Origin: Methylobacterium radiodurans
GTDB lineage: Bacteria; Pseudomonadota; Alphaproteobacteria; Rhizobiales; Beijerinckiaceae
Length of the DNA stretch: 64,000 bases
NCBI RefSeq assembly: GCF_003173735.1
Contig: NZ_CP029551.1
Location: 2,318,001 to 2,382,000 of the forward strand
Direction: 5' to 3'
Shown here: piece after piece, positions 36,290-45,366 of the stretch
How positions within the stretch are numbered: the first letter of the stretch is position 1
Layout: each line of letters begins with the position of its first letter
Program-made: the position numbers and the translations under genes
The notes under the pieces: generated by a model
The model's database searches: none
Told to the model about the DNA's origin: nothing
Seen by the model: the letters and a program-made list of their open reading frames with translations, nothing else

Positions 36290-38008
36290 TCAGCGGATCT
36301 GGTTGAGGAGTTCGGCCCCTTGCGTCACCACCCGCTTGCCGGGACCGATGCCGAAGACCACGAGGACGCGGGCGGCGTCGAGGGGTTCGACTTGGACCTG
36401 GCGCGGCTGGAACTGCTCGGGCGCCGTGTGCTCGTAGACGATGCTCTGGCCGTTCGAGCCGCGCACGACGCTGGTGCGCGGCAGGGCGAGGCCCTGCTGG
36501 CTGGCTTCCGTCGTGGCCAGCACGGTGACGAACTGGCCCGTGCGCAGCTCCGACGGCGGGTTCTCGACGGCGAACTGGATCGGCACCGCCTGGCTGCGGT
36601 CGGCCAGCCCCGCGCCCATGTAGCGCAGGCGCAGGACCTGCCCGTCCGCTAGGCGCGCCGTGGCGTCCCGGGTGCCGACCCGCGCGTTGAAGCTCAGGGC
36701 CTCGACCCAGAGCCGGGCCGGATCGACAATCTGGAAGACCTGCACGCCCGGGCTCGCCATCTGGCCGGCGACCGCGTTCGCCTCGGCGATCACGCCCGAG
36801 ACCGGCGCCGTCAGGGCCTCGGGCTGAAGCCGGATGTTGTCGAGGGCGGTGCGGCGGTCAGTCAGCCCTTTCAGCTCGGCCTGGGCCTCGTCGAGCTGGA
36901 CCAACGAGACCGCGCCGCCGGGGGCGAGCTTGCGGAAGCGCTCGACCCGGCGCTCCACGATGGCGATCTGCTGGTCGAGTTCGCCCTGGCGCTGGCGCAT
37001 GTCGGACATGTCGACCGCCTGGACGGGCGGCGTGACGTAGGCCAGCACCTCGCCCTTCTCGACCCGAGAGCCGAGCCGCGGGAACAGGCCGGAGGGCGGC
37101 GGCGACAGTCGGCCGCCGACCGAGGACTGCACGACGCCGCTGCCGTTCGGGTCGGCGATGATGCGGCCGGGCAGCTCGCTCGTGCGCCCGAGCATGTCGG
37201 AGGCGGTGACCAGGGTGCGCACCGTAAGGACGCGCTGGGTGGGCTTCGGCACGAAGACCGACCCGTCCGCCATGCGTCGGGCGAGATCCTGGCTCGGGGC
37301 CGGCGCCGCGGCCAGGAATGCGCCCGGTGGGGTAGGCGTCTCGGCGCCGAGCGCGGCGTTCCCGGCGAGCAGCACCGTCGCTGTCACGAGCACGGCGAGC
37401 GCCGGTCCTCGGCCCCGCCCGCGCATCAGCAGCGTCGCGGCGATGCCGAGCACGAAGCCGGAGCCGCCGATCAGCAAGGGCAGGGGGTCGGCCTCCGCGA
37501 TGTGGCGGCGGAAATCGTGGGCGACCGCGAGGCCGGCCGACCAGGCCGCGAATCCGCCTGCGGGCCCGGGCGCGGCGCCGGCCTCGACGGTGAGCGTGAC
37601 CGGAAAAATCTCGGATTCACCCCCGCGCGCCACCTCGAACAGAACCTCGTGCTCGCCCGGGCGCTCGCTCCAGTGCGCGTCGAGCCGGTAGCTGCCGTCC
37701 GGCATCGCCTCCGCCGTGGCGGCGCCGTCCGGCATCTCGGCCCGCACCACCGCGTCGGTCACTGGCTCGTTCGTGTCGTGCCGGTCGATGAAGACCGTGA
37801 GGGCTCCGTTCCGAGCCACCGCCACCAGTTCGAGCGCGCTGCTGCTCGACGCGCCCCGCGGCGCCGTCGCGACAGGCGCTGCCGGGGCCTCGTCCCCGTG
37901 GCTGTGTCCCTCGTGGGCGCGGGCGAACCCGCTTCCGAGCGCCAGAACCAGCGCGAGGAACAGCGTCAGGATCGCCGCACCCGGGATCGCGGCGAGCGGG
38001 CTCTTCAT
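36290..38008 (-). CDS. RND periplasmic adaptor with extra N-terminal membrane domain
   Basis: 572 residues, some 170 longer than usual adaptors. The N-terminus has a signal/TM, a His-rich patch (HEGHSHGDE) and an Ig-like FixH/YtkA-type domain ([20 protein letters not shown]). Two further helices follow ([38 protein letters not shown]). Then the HlyD part: barrel-sandwich halves ([22 protein letters not shown] and [18 protein letters not shown]) flanking a coiled-coil hairpin ([21 protein letters not shown]). ATG 38008 is chosen for its GGGGATGA ribosome site. It should link the pump to an outer-membrane channel and perhaps bind metal first. Confidence 0.82.
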   Translation of the reverse strand: MKSPLAAIPGAAILTLFLALVLALGSGFARAHEGHSHGDEAPAAPVATAPRGASSSSALELVAVARNGALTVFIDRHDTNEPVTDAVVRAEMPDGAATAEAMPDGSYRLDAHWSERPGEHEVLFEVARGGESEIFPVTLTVEAGAAPGPAGGFAAWSAGLAVAHDFRRHIAEADPLPLLIGGSGFVLGIAATLLMRGRGRGPALAVLVTATVLLAGNAALGAETPTPPGAFLAAAPAPSQDLARRMADGSVFVPKPTQRVLTVRTLVTASDMLGRTSELPGRIIADPNGSGVVQSSVGGRLSPPPSGLFPRLGSRVEKGEVLAYVTPPVQAVDMSDMRQRQGELDQQIAIVERRVERFRKLAPGGAVSLVQLDEAQAELKGLTDRRTALDNIRLQPEALTAPVSGVIAEANAVAGQMASPGVQVFQIVDPARLWVEALSFNARVGTRDATARLADGQVLRLRYMGAGLADRSQAVPIQFAVENPPSELRTGQFVTVLATTEASQQGLALPRTSVVRGSNGQSIVYEHTAPEQFQPRQVQVEPLDAARVLVVFGIGPGKRVVTQGAELLNQIR

Positions 38009-38111
38009 CGGGTCATCCCCAGCGTGGGCATTGCGTTGCCGCTCGACCGATCGTCGGCCACGGCGTCCGGTTTTCCGTAGCCGGGTCGTTTGGCTCAGCG
38101 GTCGCCCTTTC

Positions 38112-38128
38112 GTGACAAAGTGTGTCAC
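38112..38128. promoter_or_regulatory. Operator-like inverted repeat upstream of the efflux operon
   Basis: GTGACA-N5-TGTCAC, perfect 6-base arms, about 105 bases upstream of the adaptor start. Suitable for a dimeric regulator such as the OmpR-type protein encoded at the end of the cluster, or an unrelated repressor. Confidence 0.4.
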
Positions 38129-38302
38129 AGCGCGCGTTCAGGAGCGGTCGTGGCGAATCCCCGCTCGGTGTTCGATTCGCTTAGCAGGACGGCAATATTT
38201 CGTCAGATAACCTAACGACCTGGGCGCGTATCCTGCACACTTGCTGACGAGTTCACCGGCCAAGTGTGAAAAACGTTAACCGGTTGCTCGGATCGTCTGC
38301 CT

Positions 38303-38308
38303 GGGAGG
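38303..38308 (+). promoter_or_regulatory. Ribosome binding site fixing the P450 start
   Basis: GGGAGG lies 8 bases before ATG 38317. The alternative in-frame GTG at 38266 has only an A-rich leader, so the shorter protein is preferred. Confidence 0.7.
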
Positions 38309-38316
38309 CCTTTGGT

Positions 38317-39714
38317 ATGCCGTATGCGGGAACATTTCGGGTCTGCCAACCGGGCGGGCTCTCCTACCGTGACGCGCTCGCCGAGGCTGTCGCGCTGCCC
38401 GCCCTGCTCGCCACGATGCTGCGGAGCCTGATCGAGGCGTGGCCCGAGCAGGTCTACAGGCAGCCGCTCGTGACCACGCGCTTCCTCGGCCAGCGCACGA
38501 CCTTTGTGTGCGACCCCGCGCATATCCGCAGCCTGATGGTCGATCAGGCGGCATCGCTCGCGCGCGAGACCTTCATGATGCGGGCGCTCGTGCCGGCGCT
38601 CGGGTCCGGTATCCTCACCGCGGACGGTCCGCACTGGCGCGCGCAGCGCCGCACGGCCGCTCCGATGTTCCGCCCCGACCGCGTGCAGGGCTTCGTGCCC
38701 GCGATGGCGCGCGCCGCCCAGGCCACCCGCAGGCGGTGGGAGGCCGGCAGTCCTGCGGGAACTGTGCGGGACATCTCCGCCGAGATGATGCGCACGACCT
38801 TCGACGTCATCATCGCGACCATGATCTCGGGCGACGACCAATTGGCGGTCGAGCCGTTCGGACGCGCGGTCGAGACCTATCTCGGCCAGACGAGCTGGAA
38901 GGTCGCGCTCTCGATGCTGGACGCGCCGGACTGGGTCCCCCATCCCGGCGCACGGGCGGGCGCGCGGGCGGCCACCTACCTGCGCGGCGAAGTTTCCCGG
39001 ACAATTGCCCGGCGCCGTGCGCGCGGCGAGCCCGGGGACGACCTTCTGGGCCTGCTCCTGCAGGCACGGGATCCGGAGACGGACCAACCGCTTGGCGACA
39101 CGAGCCTCGTCGACAACCTGCTGACCTTCGTCGCGGCCGGCCACGAGACGACGGCTTTGGTCCTGGCCTGGACCCTGCGAATCCTGGCGGAACACCCGGA
39201 GATCGAGCGACGCGTGATCGAGGAGGCCTCCGGCCTCGGCGTGGATCCGGCCGCCGACCCGGCTGCCGTCGAGAGGCTCACCTATACGCGGCAGGTCCTG
39301 CTCGAGGTGATGCGCCTCTACCCGCCGGCCCCGCTGATCGTGCGGCGCGCGGCGGCCGATCTGCGCTTCGGCGATATCACGGTGCCGGCCGGCGAGTCGG
39401 TTCACGTGCCCGTCTACGCCCTGCACAGGCACCGGCTCCTCTGGGACACGCCGGATGTCTTCGATCCGGACCGGTTCGCGCCGGAGCGTGCCGCCGGCCG
39501 CGACCGCTACGCCTATCTTCCCTTCGGGGCGGGGCCGCGCATCTGCATCGGCATGGGCCTCGCGCTGACCGAGTGCCTGGTCATCCTGGCGACCCTGCTG
39601 CCCGCATTCCGCTTCGTTCCGGTCCGGGCCGAAATGCCGGCCGCTCAGTTCCGCGTGACGCTTCGGCCGAAGGGCGGCATCAAGATGAAGGTCGTCCCGC
39701 GTCATGTCCGCTGA
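38317..39714 (+). CDS. Cytochrome P450
   Basis: 465 residues. I-helix oxygen-activation motif FVAAGHETTALVLAW, ExxR in VLLEVMRLYPPAP, and heme-binding loop LPFGAGPRICIGMGLA with the axial cysteine near residue 413. The sequence is closer to the CYP4/CYP102/CYP110-like fatty-acid hydroxylase branch (YPPAPLIVRRAAADL, LHRHRLLWDTPDVFDPDRF) than to the camphor class; the substrate is unknown. No ferredoxin or reductase gene is nearby and no reductase domain is fused, so electrons come from elsewhere. Its last 11 bases overlap the next gene. Confidence 0.9.
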   Translation: MPYAGTFRVCQPGGLSYRDALAEAVALPALLATMLRSLIEAWPEQVYRQPLVTTRFLGQRTTFVCDPAHIRSLMVDQAASLARETFMMRALVPALGSGILTADGPHWRAQRRTAAPMFRPDRVQGFVPAMARAAQATRRRWEAGSPAGTVRDISAEMMRTTFDVIIATMISGDDQLAVEPFGRAVETYLGQTSWKVALSMLDAPDWVPHPGARAGARAATYLRGEVSRTIARRRARGEPGDDLLGLLLQARDPETDQPLGDTSLVDNLLTFVAAGHETTALVLAWTLRILAEHPEIERRVIEEASGLGVDPAADPAAVERLTYTRQVLLEVMRLYPPAPLIVRRAAADLRFGDITVPAGESVHVPVYALHRHRLLWDTPDVFDPDRFAPERAAGRDRYAYLPFGAGPRICIGMGLALTECLVILATLLPAFRFVPVRAEMPAAQFRVTLRPKGGIKMKVVPRHVR

Positions 39715-42133
39715 CCTTGCATCCGGACCCCGCGGCATGCTCGAGCCCGCGCCGCTGCCCGGTGGCGCGTCGACCTCTCTGGTCGATCGCGCTCGCGGCA
39801 TCGACACCGTTGAGGATCTGCCCGATCGCTACCGTCTGCAGGTCAGGGCGGGCCTTCTCGACGAGACCTTGAAGCTCGCGAACTACTCCGCTGTGACGCA
39901 CCTGATCATCGCTGTCGCGGTGGCGTATTTCTTCTGGGATTCGGCGCCGCGCTCCTATCTGCTCTGTCTGCTCGCCGTCGTGGCCGTGGTGATCGTGGCG
40001 ACGATCTACACGAACCGCCTCTACCGGCGCACCTATACGGCGGCGGTGTCGGAGGTTGGCGTCGCGCGCGGCTACCGGGTGTCCGGCGCGCTCGCCTACG
40101 CCCTCGGCCTCGCCTGGGCGACCATGCCGATCGTGCTGTTCGCGCCAGCCAGCAGCGACGAGCGGCTGCTCGTCGTCGCCATCGCGGCGGGCCTGATCTC
40201 GGACGCCTACGTCGTCGGTCCGCTCCTGTCTGTCTCCTACCTCTTCGTTGTGCCGGTCATCGTCGGCAGCTTCGCCGGGCTGGCACGAAGCGGCGAGCCG
40301 ATCGCGATGAGCATCGCGGTGCTGCTCCTCGTCTACGCGACCTTCGTGGTGCTGAGCGTGAGCCGGATGAGCCGCCTGTCCCGCCAGCGCATCCTGGACC
40401 GGGTGCGCGTCGAGGATCAGAGCGAGACTATCGGCCTGCTGCTCAACGAGTTCGAGGAGAACGCCAGCGACTGGCTCTGGGAGACCGACGCCGCGGGCGG
40501 CTTCCAGCACGTCTCGGCGCGGATGGCGGAGGCTTTAGGCTGTCCGATCGAGCTGCTGCAACGCAGATCGTTCCCGGCACTGCTCGCGCAGCAGGTGGGC
40601 CTGCGCAGGGAGGCGGGCCGGAACGTCGAACTGCTCGAACAGCTCCGCGCGGGCAGGCCCTTCCGTGAGCAGTTGGTAGAGATCGAGACCGCGACCGGCA
40701 TGCGCTGGCTCCAGCTGAGCGGGAAACCGTTCCTCGATCAGCGCGGCCACTTCGCGGGTTTCCGCGGCGTCGGCTCGGACGTCACGCAGAGCCGCGAGGC
40801 CCAGGCCCGCATCGCCTTCCTGGCGACCCGCGATCCCGTCACGGGCCTCTCGAACCGGGTCGCGTTCCACGAGACCGCCTCGAAGGCCTGCGCGGCCCTG
40901 GACACGGAAGGCGCGCTCGTCAGCCTCCTCTATCTCGATCTCGACGGATTCAAGAAAGTCAACGACACGGCCGGTCACGCCGCGGGCGACGCGCTTCTAT
41001 CCGAGGTTGCCGCGCGGTTGCAGGCCGTGATCGTCGCAGACGCGCAGGTGTTCCGCCTCGGTGGAGACGAGTTCGCCGTCCTGCATCGCGGCAGGGACTC
41101 GGCGCAGGCGGAAGTGGCGGCCGACGCGATCGTCGCGGCCCTGCGCGAGCCCTACCTCATCGACGGGGTCCGGGCGGAGATCGGCGTCAGCATCGGTATC
41201 GCGCGCGCACCGCGCGACGCGACGAGCCCGGAGGATCTGCTGCGCAAGGCCGATCTCGCGCTCTACAGTGCCAAGGAGGCCGGCAAAGGTCGTTGGCAAT
41301 GCTTCGATCACCAATTGGAGCAGCGCGTCCAGCGCTGGCGCGAGCTCGACGGCGCCATGCGTGCCGGGCTCGCGGACGGCGAGATGGAGCTGCACTACCA
41401 GCCCCTCGTGCGACTGGAGGACGGTCAGGTGGTCGGCTGTGAGGCGCTCCTGCGCTGGATGCGGCCCGGTCACGGTCCCGTCTCGCCCGCCGAGATGATC
41501 CCGATCGCCGAGAGCACCGGGTTCATCATCACGATCGGGCGCTGGGCCCTGCGGCAGGCCTGCGCCGAGGCGCTCACTTGGCCGCCGCCCCTGCGCGTCG
41601 CCGTCAACATATCGTCGATACACTTCCGGCTCGCCGGCTTCTTCCGGGAGGTCGAGCAGGCTCTCGCCGAGACCGGGCTCGCCCCCGGGCGCCTTGAGAT
41701 CGAGATCACGGAGTCGATCTTCCTCGCCAGCACCCCGCACGTCCTCGAGAACCTCAGCGCTCTTCGGGCGCTCGGCGTGCGCATCGTGCTCGACGATTTC
41801 GGAACCGGCTACTCGTCGCTGAGCTACCTGACGCAGTTCCCCGTCGACAAGATCAAGATCGATCGCGCCTTCGTGCGCGAGCTGAGCAGCCGTCCGGAAT
41901 GTCTCAGCGTGGTCAAGGCGATCATGATCATCGCGCGCGATCTCGGCATCGACGTGACGGTCGAGGGCGTCGAGACGGAGCAGCAGGCGGAGCTTCTCAG
42001 GGCGCGGCGCTGCGACTCCGTCCAGGGTTTCCTGTACAGCCCGGCGCGCCCGGCGCAGGAGGTGGGCGGATTGATCGAGCGGATCCCCGAGGCGATCAGG
42101 CTCGCCCGGCAGCCGCTTCGCGCGGCCGGTTGA
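39704..42133 (+). CDS. Membrane PAS-GGDEF-EAL cyclic-di-GMP protein
   Basis: 809 residues. The N-terminal membrane region has about five helices (residues 60-215: LIIAVAVAYFFWD, YLLCLLAVVAVVIVATIY, LGLAWATMPIVLFAPA and others). A PAS domain follows (DWLWETDAAGGFQHVS, about 245-365). The GGDEF domain keeps the active motif FRLGGDEFAVL and the DLDGFKKVND metal segment. The EAL domain has GCEALLRWMRPG, NISSIHF, EITESIF, DDFGTGYSSL and KIDRAFV. Both halves look catalytically complete. It starts within the end of the P450 gene, so one mRNA and coupled translation are likely. Confidence 0.9.
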   Translation: MSADLASGPRGMLEPAPLPGGASTSLVDRARGIDTVEDLPDRYRLQVRAGLLDETLKLANYSAVTHLIIAVAVAYFFWDSAPRSYLLCLLAVVAVVIVATIYTNRLYRRTYTAAVSEVGVARGYRVSGALAYALGLAWATMPIVLFAPASSDERLLVVAIAAGLISDAYVVGPLLSVSYLFVVPVIVGSFAGLARSGEPIAMSIAVLLLVYATFVVLSVSRMSRLSRQRILDRVRVEDQSETIGLLLNEFEENASDWLWETDAAGGFQHVSARMAEALGCPIELLQRRSFPALLAQQVGLRREAGRNVELLEQLRAGRPFREQLVEIETATGMRWLQLSGKPFLDQRGHFAGFRGVGSDVTQSREAQARIAFLATRDPVTGLSNRVAFHETASKACAALDTEGALVSLLYLDLDGFKKVNDTAGHAAGDALLSEVAARLQAVIVADAQVFRLGGDEFAVLHRGRDSAQAEVAADAIVAALREPYLIDGVRAEIGVSIGIARAPRDATSPEDLLRKADLALYSAKEAGKGRWQCFDHQLEQRVQRWRELDGAMRAGLADGEMELHYQPLVRLEDGQVVGCEALLRWMRPGHGPVSPAEMIPIAESTGFIITIGRWALRQACAEALTWPPPLRVAVNISSIHFRLAGFFREVEQALAETGLAPGRLEIEITESIFLASTPHVLENLSALRALGVRIVLDDFGTGYSSLSYLTQFPVDKIKIDRAFVRELSSRPECLSVVKAIMIIARDLGIDVTVEGVETEQQAELLRARRCDSVQGFLYSPARPAQEVGGLIERIPEAIRLARQPLRAAG

Positions 42134-42652
42134 CGGCTTCGGCCCGCCCTCCGGAACCGAGCGAGCACCGCGCGTGAGCCGCGCGGTGTCGGCACGGACC
42201 GCGAGTTGAACCAAACCGAGCTGCATCTCGCTCAGATGCACGCCAGCGCGCGGCTTCCGGTCGAAGTCGTCGCCCATCCCCGCGACTTCCGGGCCGAGGA
42301 AGTCCGCCCACGAGCTGGCGAAGCTGGCCTGCACGCGGCCCTGACAGGCGTCGAGAGCGGTGGCGTAGGTGCCTTGGTGTGCGCCGTCGTGACGGCAGTC
42401 GGCCGTCATCCCCGAGCATGCCTGCCGTGGGGCGGGCCATCGACGGCCAGCTGCCTGCCAGCCTCATCCTGCCCTGCTATGCCCCACCCGCCAGCGGCGC
42501 TTCCAGCTGCACTCTGACCCCATAGTGCCGAATTGGCGATCAAAGCTTACTCATCGCTCGAACGGGGGTGAGATACAGCGCTTACTTCAGCATTCGTTTG
42601 CAGTCTGACAGATCATTACAATGCCCATGCTTCTCTTGATGCAGATGCCCAG
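42134..42652. other. Intergenic region with a possible gene remnant
   Basis: About 519 bases between the EAL protein and the cyclic amidohydrolase, with no convincing intact gene. On the minus strand from ATG 42409 the first 75 codons look protein-like (CQGRVQASFASSWADFLG, HLSEMQLGLVQLAVRAD), then run without a stop into the antisense of the EAL gene. This may be the front of a decayed gene. The right half (42480-42650) is less GC-rich and carries no clear terminator. Confidence 0.35.
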
Positions 42653-44086
42653 TCAGACGCGCCAAGTGAGGGGCGGATCGGCCTGCACCGTTCGGTCGAT
42701 CACCCGGCCCCGAGCCAAGTCCCCCGTGACCCGGCCGTCTTCGGCAACCACCGTGCCGCGCGCGATTGTCATGATCGGCCAGCCCGTCACCGAAAATCCC
42801 TCCCAGGGCGTGTAGTCCGCGCCGTGGTGCAGCCTCGCCTGGGTGATCGTCTCGCGGCGGTTGGGGTCCCAGAGCGTAAGATCTGCGTCGAACCCCACGC
42901 CGATGGAACCCTTGCGCGGGTAGAGGCCGTAGAGCTTGGCGTGGTTCGTGGCGGTGAGTTCCACGAAACGGTTCAGGGAGATCCGCCCGGTCGAGACGCC
43001 TTCCGAGAACAGGATTGGCAGACGCGTCTCGATGCCCGGGATGCCGTTGGGCACGTAGCGGAAGGACTCCTTTGCCCGCGGGTTCAGCTTGCCGCTCGGG
43101 TCGTCGTAGCGGAACGGGCAATGGTCCGAGGAAACGATCTCGAACACCCCTGTCTCCAGCCCGCGCCAGATCGCGGCCTGGCTCGCGCCGTCGCGGGGCG
43201 GGGGCGAGCAGACGTATTTCGCGCCCGCCATCGGATCGGAATTGCCGCGGCCCTTCAGGTCCTCGGCCGTCAGCGTGAGGTATTGCGGGCAGGTCTCGGC
43301 GTGGATCTTCAGGCCGCGGGCGCGGGCCCAGGCGATCTGCTCCATGGCCTGCTCGCCCGAGACGTGCACGATGACGATGGGGAGATCCACCAGCTCCGCG
43401 TGGGCGATCGCCCGGTGTGCCGCCTCACGCTCCACCAGCTCGGGCCGCGACAGGGCGTGGCCGTAGGGCGCGGTCTGGCCGGCGCGCTCCAGCTTCTCGG
43501 TCATGTACCGGATGGTGTCGTAGCCCTCCGCATGGACCATCACGCGCGCGCCCTCGCGGCGGGCGAGATCGAACACGTCGAGGATCTGGCGGTCGTTCAG
43601 GACGAGGTCGTCGTAGGTCATGAAGACCTTGAACGAGGTGTAGCCCTCGGAGATCAGCGCGGGCAGCTCCTGGCCGAGCACGGCGGGCGTCGGGTCCGAG
43701 ACGATGAGGTGGATGGCCACGTCGATGTGGCACTGCCCCTCGGCTAGCGCCCGGTAGGCGTGGGTGGCCTCCCGCAGGGACGCGCCGCGCGGCTGCAGGG
43801 CGAAGGGCATCACGCAGGTGTTTCCGCCGGCGGCCGCGGCACGCGTCGCCGAGGCGAAATCGTCCGCCATGACGATGCCGGGCCCCGAGGCCTGCGCGAT
43901 GTGGACGTGGCTGTCGATGCCGCCGGGGAGCACGAGGAGGCCCGACGCGTCGAGCGTGCGCGCGGCGTCGGTGATCCGCTCGGCCACGGCCGCGATGCGC
44001 CCGTCGCGGATGCCGAGATCGGCGCGGAGCGTATCGGTGGCGGTCACCAGCGTGCCGCCCCGGATGGCGAGGTCGAAATCGGTCAT
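42653..44086 (-). CDS. Dihydropyrimidinase / D-hydantoinase-type cyclic amidohydrolase
   Basis: 477 residues. All dinuclear-zinc ligands of the family are seen: His60 and His62 in GGIDSHVHI, carboxylated Lys153 in YTSFKVFMTY, His185 in MVHAEGYD, His241 in VIVHVSGE and Asp321 in SSDHCPF. It opens cyclic ureides or imides (dihydropyrimidines, 5-substituted hydantoins, phthalimide-like rings). No dihydropyrimidine dehydrogenase or beta-ureidopropionase is nearby, so classic pyrimidine degradation is not the obvious job. It lies on the same strand as the LysR gene (14 bases), facing away from an importer and amidase set. Confidence 0.87.
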   Translation of the reverse strand: MTDFDLAIRGGTLVTATDTLRADLGIRDGRIAAVAERITDAARTLDASGLLVLPGGIDSHVHIAQASGPGIVMADDFASATRAAAAGGNTCVMPFALQPRGASLREATHAYRALAEGQCHIDVAIHLIVSDPTPAVLGQELPALISEGYTSFKVFMTYDDLVLNDRQILDVFDLARREGARVMVHAEGYDTIRYMTEKLERAGQTAPYGHALSRPELVEREAAHRAIAHAELVDLPIVIVHVSGEQAMEQIAWARARGLKIHAETCPQYLTLTAEDLKGRGNSDPMAGAKYVCSPPPRDGASQAAIWRGLETGVFEIVSSDHCPFRYDDPSGKLNPRAKESFRYVPNGIPGIETRLPILFSEGVSTGRISLNRFVELTATNHAKLYGLYPRKGSIGVGFDADLTLWDPNRRETITQARLHHGADYTPWEGFSVTGWPIMTIARGTVVAEDGRVTGDLARGRVIDRTVQADPPLTWRV

Positions 44087-44100
44087 GCGGTCTCAGTCTC

Positions 44101-45063
44101 TTATGCGCGCACCCGCACGGGGGCGGGGCGCTCCGTCGGCTTGAGGCGGGCGCGCCAGATCGAGCGCTCGACGAGGTCTCCGATCACGCCCGCCAGAACT
44201 TCCGCGACAGCCTCGCTGCCTCGGGCATTCAGGGTCCGCTGCGAGACAACGACCGAGAGCCGCCAAGAGGGCGTCGGATCGACGATCGGTATGGCGACCA
44301 TCTCGCCGCGCTCGATCTCCGCGGCGAGGGCGAAATGCGGCATGATCGCCGCGAAGGCTTGGGCGCGCACGAGTTCCGCGATCGCTGGCAGGCTCTCGCA
44401 GTCGGAGGCCAGCGGCGTGATGTCGTGGCGCGCCGCGAGCTGCTCGATCACGGTGCGCAGGACGTTCGGCCGCCCGGGTAGCACCACGGGAAGCGCCTGC
44501 CGGAAGACCTCGCCGAACGCGATCTCGTGCCGCGCGGCCAGCGAGTGCGAGGCGGGTACGACGAACATCAGGTCCTCGACCATCATCTCGGTCCAGGCCA
44601 CGTGCTCGAACGCCTTGTGGTCGTAGAGCAGCGCGACGTCGAGACGTCCGGACTGGATCCACTCGTCCAGCGTTCCGCTCATCGCCTCGACGATGTGCAG
44701 GCCGATGTTGGGCAGCGCCTCCGCCATCGTTCGGTGGAGCGGCAGGGACAGGCCGCGGCAGGCCGAGGTCGGCAGTCCGACCGAGATGCGCCCGCTCGGG
44801 CTCGTCGCCTGCGAGCGCACGACCTCCTTGGCGCGCTCGACCTCCTGCAGGATGCGCCGCGCGTGCTCGTAGAACTTGAGCCCGAGTTCCGTGGGCGTCA
44901 CCCCTCGGGCGTGCCGGAACAGCAGGGCCACGCCGAGTTCGTCCTCGAGGTTGCGCATCTGCTGGCTGAGTGAGGGCTGGGCGATCCGCAGCACCTCGGC
45001 GGCCCGCGACACGTTTCCGCTCTCCGCGATCTGCGCGAAATATCGAAGCTGACGAAGATCCAT
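44101..45063 (-). CDS. LysR-family regulator of the cyclic amide locus
   Basis: 320 residues from ATG 45063. N-terminal winged HTH MDLRQLRYFAQIAESGNVSRAAEVLRIAQPSLSQQMRNLE is complete, followed by a periplasmic-binding-like effector domain (ISVGLPTSACRGLSLPLHR ... FAAIMPHFAL). It is encoded with the amidohydrolase and divergent from the ABC importer, the classic LysR layout. It should sense the ring compound or its product and bind within 45064-45366. Confidence 0.9.
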   Translation of the reverse strand: MDLRQLRYFAQIAESGNVSRAAEVLRIAQPSLSQQMRNLEDELGVALLFRHARGVTPTELGLKFYEHARRILQEVERAKEVVRSQATSPSGRISVGLPTSACRGLSLPLHRTMAEALPNIGLHIVEAMSGTLDEWIQSGRLDVALLYDHKAFEHVAWTEMMVEDLMFVVPASHSLAARHEIAFGEVFRQALPVVLPGRPNVLRTVIEQLAARHDITPLASDCESLPAIAELVRAQAFAAIMPHFALAAEIERGEMVAIPIVDPTPSWRLSVVVSQRTLNARGSEAVAEVLAGVIGDLVERSIWRARLKPTERPAPVRVRA

Positions 45064-45366
45064 GGCGATCCTACTCAAGGCGCACACCAGGATCGTTGCA
45101 ACGCTACGAGCATGTCAAACTGCTCTAGGCCTGGGCAATCTGCGCAAGCTATGTGCATTGCGTCAATAATTGTGATTGTATCGCAGTGTGTTGACGCCTG
45201 AACACCGCGTCGGATCCCGCCTATGATCTAGGCGCATAGGATTTTCCGATGTCTCGTATCGGAAATTGGTCTTTGCGGGCCCCTGTATTGGCTGCGTAGC
45301 CTGAGGCTCGTCGATCGAGCATCGGGACCTAACCCGGGCCATCATCGGGATATTGGAGCCCATCGC
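45064..45366. other. Divergent control region of the cyclic amide locus
   Basis: About 303 bases, richer in A/T than the genes around it. It holds two adjacent perfect inverted repeats: CCTATG-N9-CATAGG at 45220-45240 and TTTCCGAT-N7-ATCGGAAA at 45243-45265. They lie 100-150 bases before the importer start and 160-200 bases from the LysR start. LysR sites often have the T-N11-A form; TATG-N9/N11-CATA type spacing here is compatible. Confidence 0.5.
45220..45265. promoter_or_regulatory. Two tandem inverted repeats, candidate LysR operator
   Basis: First repeat CCTATG / CATAGG with 9 bases between (45220-45240). Second repeat TTTCCGAT / ATCGGAAA with 7 bases between (45243-45265). They are only two bases apart, on one face of the divergent region, so a tetrameric LysR protein could span them. 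The second could instead be a transcribed leader hairpin. Confidence 0.5.

Larger units (their letters stand above)
38009..38316. other. Divergent promoter region, efflux operon / P450
   Basis: About 308 bases with no gene. Two inverted repeats stand out: GTGACA-AAGTG-TGTCAC at 38112-38128, and CACACTTG at 38236-38243 with CAAGTGTG at 38261-38268. The first lies on the efflux side and the second just before the P450 start, so each may serve one of the two transcripts. Confidence 0.45.

Noticed and set aside
40997..42133. Minus-strand open frame opposite the GGDEF-EAL gene
   Set aside because: Antisense shadow of strongly conserved GGDEF and EAL motifs.
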